Below are positions 14,524 to 22,331 of a stretch of DNA of 27,667 nucleotides, one piece after another. Below the pieces are notes generated by a model. It had not been told where the DNA came from. It saw only the letters and a program-made list of their open reading frames with translations, and ran no database searches. The stretch is taken from positions 1 through 27,667 of the forward strand of contig CAZKXX010000044.1 of the NCBI GenBank assembly GCA_964556705.1, read 5' to 3'. Origin of the DNA: CAZKXX01 sp964556705. GTDB lineage: Bacteria > Acidobacteriota > Terriglobia > UBA7540. Within the stretch, counting starts at the first letter, position 1, and each line of letters opens with the position of its first letter. The position numbers and the translations under genes were made by a program.

Positions 14524-15627
14524 ATGAAGAAGAAGCAGGACAATTCGGAAGACAAGCAGGCGCTGTGGCATCTGGTGGGCGGCAAGCTGCGCGCGCGGCT
14601 GCGGGCCGGCTCGCCGGCGTGTCCTGACCCGGCGACTCTCGCTGCCTATTTCGACCTCACCCTCACGCCCTCCGAGCGCGCCCGCGTGGAAGTCCATCTG
14701 ACCGGCTGCGGCGACTGTCAGGAGCATTTGGCGGAAGTCGCGCGACTCACGGAAGGTCAGGAACAGCCCGTCGTCCTCATCGAAGAAGAAACGGTTTCCG
14801 CACCCGCCCGCTCGGGCTGGGGAATGCAGCTCGCCTGGGCGGTGCCCCTGATCGCGACCGTCCTCGTCATCGGCCTCTGGTATCCGAACGAACTCCGCCG
14901 TTTCCTGCGGCTTTCGCCGGCCCCCATCGCGGTCGGCGAGAACGCGCCCGCTGAGCCGGCGGAAGTGGCCGAAGCTCGACCTCCCGCGCAGCCCCAGAGC
15001 CCACCCGCCCCGGCCGCCGCGAAGAATGAGGCGGACGCCGCTCTCATCCGGCGGCGCGAGCTGGCCGACGAGAAGATGAAGTCGGAGGATTTGGCGGCGA
15101 GGTCTTCGGAAGAGGAATTCGCCGAGAAACGCGACCAGGCCGAAGCTCCCGCCATGACCGTGCTGGGTGCGCGACGCGCAGCCGAGCAGGCCGGCGAAGG
15201 CGCCGGAGCCGAAAGCCACTCCATAGCGGCCTTGAAGAAACCCGAAGGCCCGGCGCTCACGGTGATGGAAGGCCCGTCCCGTGCGGACCGCGCCGAGCCG
15301 GGCGACTGGCGCGTCGGCCGCCTCGGTCTGATCCAAAAGGTTTCTCCCGCCGGCGAATGGGTCACGGTTCCCAGCGGCGTCCGCGCCGACCTCTTCGATG
15401 TGACGTTTCCGACTCCTCTCGTCGGTTGGGCCGTAGGCGCCGGAGGCACGGTCTTGCGCTCGACCGACGGCGGTAAGACCTGGAGGCGCGTCAAAGGGCC
15501 GATCGAGGAGGACCTCGTGCGCGTTTCCGCCTCCGATGCCAATTCCGCCCGCGTCGTCACCCGCAGCGGCCGCGGCTTCGCCACCTCGGACGCCGGCGCT
15601 TCCTGGAGCGAATTCGACCTCAGGTAA
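14524..15627 (+). CDS. Membrane anti-sigma factor with zinc finger and YCF48-like C-terminal domain
   Basis: A 367-residue single-pass membrane protein, the probable regulator of the preceding sigma factor. Residues 33-65 form an anti-sigma zinc finger, with C33 and the H58-x3-C62-x2-C65 motif (VHLTGCGDCQ). One membrane segment lies at about 101-120. Then comes a low-complexity Ala/Pro/Glu region (130-270) with charged helices (RRRELADEKMKSEDLAARSS). Residues about 300-367 resemble YCF48/BNR beta-propeller blades: DVTFPTPLVGWAVGAGGTVL, RSTDGGKTW, RGFATSDAGASWSEFDL. The zinc finger should face the cytoplasm and bind sigma; the blade domain should sense something outside. The link between blade binding and sigma release is inference. 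The ATG has no good Shine-Dalgarno; translation may be coupled. Confidence 0.85.
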   Translation: MKKKQDNSEDKQALWHLVGGKLRARLRAGSPACPDPATLAAYFDLTLTPSERARVEVHLTGCGDCQEHLAEVARLTEGQEQPVVLIEEETVSAPARSGWGMQLAWAVPLIATVLVIGLWYPNELRRFLRLSPAPIAVGENAPAEPAEVAEARPPAQPQSPPAPAAAKNEADAALIRRRELADEKMKSEDLAARSSEEEFAEKRDQAEAPAMTVLGARRAAEQAGEGAGAESHSIAALKKPEGPALTVMEGPSRADRAEPGDWRVGRLGLIQKVSPAGEWVTVPSGVRADLFDVTFPTPLVGWAVGAGGTVLRSTDGGKTWRRVKGPIEEDLVRVSASDANSARVVTRSGRGFATSDAGASWSEFDLR

Positions 15628-15689
15628 TCGCCCCTTCGAAAACCCTCCCGTTCCCCCCGCGCGGGCCGCCCGGAGTCTTGCGCGGCAGG

Positions 15690-15698
15690 TGTTAGAAT
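15690..15698 (+). promoter_or_regulatory. Extended -10 promoter of tilS
   Basis: TGT-TAGAAT, an extended -10 with five of six bases matching, 28 bases upstream of the tilS start. It would drive tilS-hpt and possibly ftsH. Confidence 0.5.
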
Positions 15699-15725
15699 GG
15701 GTGAGCGCCGGGAGGTTTTCCGCTC

Positions 15726-17165
15726 ATGCCCTCCCAGTCAGACCTTTACGCCCGCTGGTCGCGTGAAGTGCGCCGCGCCGGCCTGTTTCGCGCCGGCGAC
15801 CGCGTGGGCGTGGCGGTCTCAGGCGGCGCGGACTCCGTTCTCCTGCTCGATTTCCTGCGTCAACTCGCCCCCGCGCTGGGCGTCCAGATTTCCGTCGTGC
15901 ATTTCAACCACCGACTGCGCGGCGCCGAGTCGGATGCTGACGAAGCCTTCGTCCGCTCCCTCGCTGAACGCCTGAAGCTGGAATTCCACGGCAGCGAAGC
16001 GGACGTGGCGCGTCTGGCGCGCGAGCGGCGGCGCAACCTCGAAGCCACGGCGCGCGAACTGCGTTACCGGTTTTTCTTTTCGCTCGTGGCGCCTGTCTGC
16101 GCAGGCAGGCGCGGCAAACTTGACCGCGTCGCCACCGCGCACACCGCGAACGACCAGGCCGAGACCGTCCTGCTGCGCCTTCTGCGCGGCGCCGGAGCCC
16201 GCGGCCTGGGAGGAATCTTCCCAGTCCTGGAGGGCAAAATCGTTCGGCCGTTTCTCAATGTCACTCGGCGAGAAATCGAGGCCGAAATCCGCCGCCGCGG
16301 GCTCCAGTTCCGCGAGGACTCTTCCAACCGCGACGCGCGCCTGCGCCGCAACAGAATCCGTCACGAACTCCTGCCCTTGCTCGAACGCGCGTACAATCCG
16401 GAAGTCGTTCGCCTCCTCAAGACCCTCGCCGACCGCGCGCGCGACGACGAGGAGTTCCTGGAGCATCAGGCGCGCGAACGGGCCGCCGCCTGGCGCGTCC
16501 GCGACGGAATCGAAGAGCGCATTCCGGCGCGCGTGCTTGCCGAGTTCCCGCCCGCCCTGGCGCGCCGCGTCCTCCGGCAGATGGTTTGGTCAGCCCAGGG
16601 TCACGTCCGCGGCCTGACGCACGCGCATCTGGAGTCCCTGCGCCGCTTCGCCGCCGAGGCGCAGAGCGGACGGTCGCTCGTCCTGCCCGGCCCGCTCGCG
16701 GCTCGCAAGGAGTTCGAGTGGTTGGCCCTCGCCCCGGCCCCCGCACGGTCAAGTTCCGCAGGCTACAGCCTGCCCGTCCGCATCCCCGGCCGTGTGGCCG
16801 TCCCCGAGTTGGGCTCGACCTTCCAGTTCAAAATTCTTGGCCCGGAAGCCCTCCGGACGGCGTATAATGATTCGGAGATGGCGGGCCTGGACCCGCAGAA
16901 GCTGGCAGGCCGATTGATTCTGAGGAACTGGCGGCCCGGCGATCGTTTTCGGCCCCTCGGCAGCCGCAAGTCCCTGAAGGTCAAGGAGCTCTTTCAACTT
17001 CACAAGATCCCCCTGGAACGGCGCAGGGTCTGGCCGGTCCTGGAGCGCGACGGCGAAATCGTTTGGGTCCGCGGCTTTCCCGTTGGGGAAAACGCACGGG
17101 CCAGCGGCGCTTCCGCCGGCGCGGTGGTCATCACCGAAGTGCCGTCGGCCGCCCGAGGAGCTTGA
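15726..17165 (+). CDS. tilS: tRNA(Ile)-lysidine synthase
   Basis: TilS attaches lysine to C34 of the CAU-anticodon isoleucine tRNA using ATP, changing its reading from AUG to AUA; it is essential in most bacteria. The P-loop SGGADS is at 32-37 (VAVSGGADSVLL). Other blocks are VVHFNHRLRG, LEATARELRYRFF, ATAHTANDQAETVLLRLLRGAGARGLGG, EDSSNRDARLRRNRIRHELLPLL, and the C-terminal tRNA-binding domain LILRNWRPGDRFRPLGSRKSLKVKELFQLHKIPL. At 479 residues it is within the normal range. Two palindromic stretches inside the gene (16089-16112 and 16758-16773) add residues not expected in the family, the first between RYRFFF and the HTANDQ motif. GGGAGG about 10 bases upstream supports ATG 15726. Its TGA touches the ATG of hpt. 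Confidence 0.95.
   Translation: MPSQSDLYARWSREVRRAGLFRAGDRVGVAVSGGADSVLLLDFLRQLAPALGVQISVVHFNHRLRGAESDADEAFVRSLAERLKLEFHGSEADVARLARERRRNLEATARELRYRFFFSLVAPVCAGRRGKLDRVATAHTANDQAETVLLRLLRGAGARGLGGIFPVLEGKIVRPFLNVTRREIEAEIRRRGLQFREDSSNRDARLRRNRIRHELLPLLERAYNPEVVRLLKTLADRARDDEEFLEHQARERAAAWRVRDGIEERIPARVLAEFPPALARRVLRQMVWSAQGHVRGLTHAHLESLRRFAAEAQSGRSLVLPGPLAARKEFEWLALAPAPARSSSAGYSLPVRIPGRVAVPELGSTFQFKILGPEALRTAYNDSEMAGLDPQKLAGRLILRNWRPGDRFRPLGSRKSLKVKELFQLHKIPLERRRVWPVLERDGEIVWVRGFPVGENARASGASAGAVVITEVPSAARGA
16089..16112. repeat. Intragenic palindrome in tilS, copy 1
   Basis: Two 12-base arms meet with no spacer: GCGCCTGTCTGC and GCAGGCAGGCGC, one T-G wobble. It encodes part of an in-frame insertion (APVCAGRRGK) before the conserved ATAHTANDQ of TilS. 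It looks like a REP-type palindrome tolerated in a surface loop. Confidence 0.6.
16758..16773. repeat. Intragenic palindrome in tilS, copy 2
   Basis: GCAGGCT (16758-16764), loop AC, AGCCTGC (16767-16773). It encodes AGYSL in the linker before the TilS C-terminal domain. Like the element at 16089, it looks like an inserted palindrome in a tolerant site. Confidence 0.5.
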
Positions 17166-17747
17166 ATGGCCAGGAAGTCGAAGGCGAAAGCGCGCGGCAA
17201 GCCGGCTGCCAAAGCGGCTCGGCGGGCGGAGACGAACCACTTCAAGACCGTTTTCTCGGAAGCGCAGATCCAGAAGCGCGTCCGCGAACTCGCCGCCCAG
17301 CTCAACCGCGACTATGCCGGCCGCACGCTCCACGTGGTAGGCATTCTGGAAAACTGTTTCCTCTTCATGGCGGACCTGGTGCGCGAGTTGAAGATTCCCG
17401 TCGTCTGCCACTTCATCAAGGCAGAAGTGCAAGACGCCACCTCGGGCGGCGTCTCCGTGCGCCAGATCATGTACACGCCGAAAGTGGACGCCACGGGCAA
17501 GGACGTGCTCCTGCTCGACGGCATCCTGCAATCGGGCGTGACGCTCGACCACCTCGTCCGCTACATCCTCGGCCAGCAGCCGCGCTCGGTGCGCACGGCC
17601 ACGCTGATCGAAAAGACCGACGAACGCAAAGTGGACGTGCCCACCGACTACGTGGGCTTCCGCACGGAAGGGAAATTTCTGTTCGGTTACGGCCTGGGGT
17701 ATCAGGAGAAGTACCGCAACCTCCCCCGCATCGTCACCCCGGCCTGA
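17166..17747 (+). CDS. hpt: Hypoxanthine phosphoribosyltransferase homologue, probably inactive
   Basis: The family converts hypoxanthine and PRPP to IMP in purine salvage. The 193-residue protein has a Lys/Arg/Ala-rich N-terminal extension (1-22) and aligns over its whole length: HVVGILENCFLFMADLVREL, VLLLDGILQSGVTLDHLV, KVDVPTDYVGF, and FLFGYGLGYQEKYRNLP. Key residues differ. The pyrophosphate loop L-K-G is L-E-N (61-63). The PRPP motif (V)EDIIDTG is LDGILQSG (117-124), so the general-base Asp is Q122 and one PRPP-binding Asp is G119. The metal-binding Asp of GYGLDY is Gly. It starts on the base after the tilS stop, with GAGGAG upstream, and ftsH follows, matching the Bacillus tilS-hprT-ftsH order in which HprT partners TilS and affects ftsH expression. 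A structural or regulatory role is inferred; altered substrate use is the alternative. Confidence 0.82.
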   Translation: MARKSKAKARGKPAAKAARRAETNHFKTVFSEAQIQKRVRELAAQLNRDYAGRTLHVVGILENCFLFMADLVRELKIPVVCHFIKAEVQDATSGGVSVRQIMYTPKVDATGKDVLLLDGILQSGVTLDHLVRYILGQQPRSVRTATLIEKTDERKVDVPTDYVGFRTEGKFLFGYGLGYQEKYRNLPRIVTPA

Positions 17748-17828
17748 CCGGGTGGCCGCGCGAGGGACGGAACGCATCCAAGTGAATGTCCGGTCCGGGG
17801 GCCGGCGGGGGCGGAAGGAGAACCCAAT

Positions 17829-19730
<1,902 letters not shown>

Positions 19731-20083
19731 AAGAAGGCTGAAGGGTAAAGGTTAAGGGGTAAAGGAAAGCACGCGGGCGAAACTTGGGGTTTCTGCTTCA
19801 GCGTCTGCCTTCCTCCCGCATCCTTTACACTTTATCCCTCACCCCTCGCCCTTCATTCGATACCCCTCGCGCCTTCCGTCCCCACAGCCGGCTGCGCCAT
19901 TCATGATTCAGAATTTCTTGCCTCTGTCTTCCGCGCCTGAGGCAACACGACGCTCCTGCTTCCCGTCTCCACGCCCGACTCCGCCATTCAAATTGGGAAT
20001 TCATCATTCAGCGTTCATCGTTTCGCTCTATACTGTCCCGCCTTTCCTTCACCCGGAACCCCGACTCGTCAGGGAGGATTTAC
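19731..20083. other. Low-complexity intergenic tract ftsH-aquaporin
   Basis: About 350 bp without a supported gene. It starts with a purine-rich quasi-repeat (GGGTAAAGG, GGTTAAGGGG, TAAAGGAAAG), turns to a pyrimidine-rich one (CCTTTACACTTTATCCCTCA and CCCCTCGCCC), and then to ATTCAT/ATTCAG-type repeats. GTAAAGGA (19759-19766) and TCCTTTAC (19821-19828) are exact inverted copies. The end holds the aquaporin promoter candidate. Confidence 0.7.
20007..20034 (+). promoter_or_regulatory. Candidate promoter of the aquaglyceroporin gene
   Basis: TTCAGC (20007-20012), a 16-base spacer, then TATACT (20029-20034), about 50 bases before the ATG. The -10 is good and the -35 is weak. Confidence 0.4.
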
Positions 20084-20800
20084 ATGAGCCCGTACCTTGC
20101 GGAAGTCATCGGAACCGCACTGCTGGTCCTTTTCGGGGACGGCGTCGTGGCCGCCGTGCTCCTCAACCGCTCGAAAGCGCAGAATTCCGGCTGGATCGTC
20201 ATCGCGACCGGATGGGCGCTGGCCGTGGCGATGGCCGTTTACGCCGTGGGGCGCGTCAGCGGCGCGCACATCAATCCCGCCGTGACACTCGGCTTCGCCG
20301 CCGTCGGCAAGCTGGCCTGGGGACTCGTCCCCGGATACATCGCCGCGCAATTGGTGGGCGCGTTTCTCGGCGCCGCGCTCGTCTGGTTGAGCTATCTCGC
20401 CCACTGGCGCGAGACCGACGACCCGGCGGCGAAACTCGCGGTCTTTTCCACCATTCCCGCCATCCGGCACGCGCCCGCGAACCTGATCACGGAAGTGATC
20501 GGCACCTCGGTGCTGGTCTTCGGCGTGCTCGCCATCGTCGCCAACTCCGAGCCCGCCGCGAGCGGTTTAACGCCCCTGCTCGTCGGCTTCCTCGTCTGGG
20601 CCATCGGGCTTTCGCTCGGCGGGCCGACGGGGTACGCCATCAACCCGGCGCGCGACCTCGGCCCGCGCGTCGCGCACGCCCTGCTCCCCATCGCCGGCAA
20701 AGGGTCGTCGGACTGGGGCTACGCCTGGATTCCCGTCGTCGGGCCGGCGGCCGGCGGAGTGCTCGGCGCGCTCGCCTATGCGAGCCTGTTTGGCGGATAA
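20084..20800 (+). CDS. MIP family aquaglyceroporin (GlpF-like)
   Basis: A 238-residue channel for glycerol or other small neutral solutes in the inner membrane. The MIP fold has six membrane segments and two NPA half-helices: SGAHINPAVTLG (N64-P65-A66) and GPTGYAINPARDLGPR (N187-P188-A189). Asp191 just after the second NPA-Arg is the mark of the glycerol-conducting branch, as opposed to strict aquaporins. Length is slightly under E. coli GlpF (281), with a shorter loop between segments 3 and 4. GGGAGG 7 bases upstream supports ATG 20084. No glycerol kinase is nearby. It interrupts the usual ftsH-folP neighbourhood. Confidence 0.93.
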   Translation: MSPYLAEVIGTALLVLFGDGVVAAVLLNRSKAQNSGWIVIATGWALAVAMAVYAVGRVSGAHINPAVTLGFAAVGKLAWGLVPGYIAAQLVGAFLGAALVWLSYLAHWRETDDPAAKLAVFSTIPAIRHAPANLITEVIGTSVLVFGVLAIVANSEPAASGLTPLLVGFLVWAIGLSLGGPTGYAINPARDLGPRVAHALLPIAGKGSSDWGYAWIPVVGPAAGGVLGALAYASLFGG

Positions 20801-20928
20801 TCTGGAGTTGTGGGTTGATGGTTGTCGTTGGTCCTTGGACCGAGGTCAGTCGTCAGTCGCTTTTCGTTTTTCGAGTTTCGAATTTCGAGTTTCCAGTTTC
20901 CAATTTCGCGATTTTATCTTTCGGAAGC
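20801..20928 (+). repeat. TTTCGAGTTTC quasi-repeat leader of folP
   Basis: GTTG-rich bases (TGTGGGTTGATGGTTGTCG) are followed by a run of related heptads: TTTTTCGAG, TTTCGAA, TTTCGAG, TTTCCAG, TTTCCAA, TTTCGCG. The same kind of run, on the other strand, directly precedes clpB (1060-1097). No gene is present. Confidence 0.6.
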
Positions 20929-21900
20929 ATGTTCCGTCTCCGCCCCCAATTCGACCTCACCGTCGCCGGCCGCCGCGTCAAACTCGGTGAGCGCACGCTC
21001 CTCGTCGGCGTCGTCAACGTCACGCCTGACTCGTTCTCAGACGGCGGCCGCTATCTCGAGCCCGAGCGCGCCGTCGCTCGCGCGCTCGAGCTCACCCGCC
21101 AGGGCGCCGATTGGATTGACGTGGGCGGCGAAAGCACCCGGCCCGGCTCCAAACCCGTTCCCGCCCGGGAAGAATTGCGCCGCGTCCTCCCCGTCATTCG
21201 CGGCCTTCACCGCCGCAAGCCCGGACTGGTGATTTCGATCGACACGACCAAGTCGGACGTCGCCGACGCGGCGCTCCGCGCGGGCGCGAGCGTCGTGAAC
21301 GATGTGAGCGGGCTGCGCTTCGACCCGAGTCTGGCGGAGGTGGCGCGCCGGCATCGCGCGCCGCTCGTCCTGATGCACCTGCGCGGGCGGCCGGAGACGA
21401 TGCAAACCAAACCCTTCGCACGCGACGTGTGGCGCTCCGTGCGCCGGGGCCTGGCGCGGTCGATTCGCACGGCGCTGGCCCGCGGTCTGCGCCGTTCGCA
21501 GCTCATCCTCGACCCGGGGCTCGGCTTCGGCAAGTCGCGCCGGCAGAATTACGAGCTGGTCGCGGGGCTTTCAAAACTTCACCGCTTCGGCCTGCCCGTG
21601 CTGGTGGGCACGTCGCGCAAATCGTTCGTGCAGGCGCTGGCAGCGGGCGAAGGTCTGGACGCGGCCCGTTTCACGCGCCGCTCCGGCAGTCCCTGGCCGC
21701 TCACACGCGTCGCCGGCGTGGCGCTGGCGAGCCGTCGCGGCAAGGAGCCGGCTTCGCCGCTCGCCATCGCCGACGCGGCAATGGTGGCGGCGACGATCCT
21801 CGCCGGCGCGCATCTGGTGCGCGTCCACGACGTCGCCGGCGTCCTCCCCGCCGTCCGCCTCGCCGACGCCCTCCTCACCGCCGCGCGGAAAAAGGCTTGA
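20929..21900 (+). CDS. folP: Dihydropteroate synthase
   Basis: FolP condenses p-aminobenzoate with 6-hydroxymethyl-7,8-dihydropterin pyrophosphate in folate synthesis and is the sulfonamide target. The TIM-barrel motifs are present in order: NVTPDSFSDGG (30-40), DVGGESTRPGS (64-74), ISIDTTKSDV, VNDVSGL, LILDPGLGFGK (192-202), VGTSRKSF (226-233) and HLVRVHDV. At 323 residues it is longer than usual (about 270-285). The excess is mostly an Arg/Ser-rich insertion at about 243-277, after the SRKSF lysine segment and before the last barrel helix. ATG 20929 has GGAAG upstream and is the first Met before the motif block. It is downstream of the aquaglyceroporin and upstream of glmM. Confidence 0.94.
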   Translation: MFRLRPQFDLTVAGRRVKLGERTLLVGVVNVTPDSFSDGGRYLEPERAVARALELTRQGADWIDVGGESTRPGSKPVPAREELRRVLPVIRGLHRRKPGLVISIDTTKSDVADAALRAGASVVNDVSGLRFDPSLAEVARRHRAPLVLMHLRGRPETMQTKPFARDVWRSVRRGLARSIRTALARGLRRSQLILDPGLGFGKSRRQNYELVAGLSKLHRFGLPVLVGTSRKSFVQALAAGEGLDAARFTRRSGSPWPLTRVAGVALASRRGKEPASPLAIADAAMVAATILAGAHLVRVHDVAGVLPAVRLADALLTAARKKA

Positions 21901-21917
21901 CGGGCGCGCTTACTTTG

Positions 21918-21939
21918 AATAGGCTACATATAGCCTATT
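21918..21939. promoter_or_regulatory. Operator-like inverted repeat
   Basis: AATAGGCTA (21918-21926), spacer CATA, TAGCCTATT (21931-21939): exact 9-bp dyad. It overlaps a weak promoter (TTGAAT at 21915, TATTAC at 21936) and is followed after two bases by AAGGAGGAGG. This is the arrangement of a self-repressed small operon, but no gene follows. Confidence 0.6.
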
Positions 21940-22318
21940 ACAAGGAGGAGGCCGTCCGCGCTGTCGCCGCGCTCGGTGCGCCCGCGCGCGAAAAAACGCG
22001 GATCGGACTGCCCGGAGCGACGCAACTCAACAAAGGCCGCCACCTGCCGCAACATGGAAAAGGGCAGAAAAGTGTCACTTTGCGAATTCCTTTATGTGGC
22101 TTGAAATCAACGGGTTAAGTCAACTTGCGGATTGGACAAAAGCCGCTAAGTTATTCAACAAACGTCGAAAAGCCATCAGGTTGTTGATTCTAAACCACCT
22201 AAGGGTTTCCCGCCCGCCCTTTTCGCGGGTCTTTCAGAGGCTTCCGGCCCCAACTTGCTCCGCAGTTCGCCGCCTGCTGCCGGTGGAAGCCCGGCGCTGC
22301 TGTTCGCACCTTTCGCGG

Positions 22319-22324
22319 TAGAAT
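22319..22324 (+). promoter_or_regulatory. -10 element at the glmM start
   Basis: TAGAAT ends 7 bases before ATG 22332, the spacing expected when transcription starts at the A of the start codon. It suggests a leaderless glmM message. No Shine-Dalgarno is present for either possible start. Confidence 0.4.
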
Positions 22325-22331
22325 GCTGACG

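Larger units (their letters stand above)
21901..22331. other. Interval folP-glmM with orphan control signals
   Basis: About 430 bp without a supported gene. It contains a 9-bp inverted repeat (21918-21939) and a strong Shine-Dalgarno AAGGAGGAGG (from 21942) with no start codon at working distance. An AT-richer stretch follows at about 22050-22200, and a TAGAAT lies right before glmM. Short open frames here show no family resemblance. Confidence 0.7.

Noticed and set aside
16864..16869. A perfect TATAAT inside tilS as a promoter for hpt-ftsH
   Set aside because: No -35 at a working distance, and the bases encode conserved-frame residues; likely chance.
22094..22321. A 75-codon open frame between folP and glmM
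   Set aside because: No ribosome binding site and no resemblance to CdaA, CdaR or another family.
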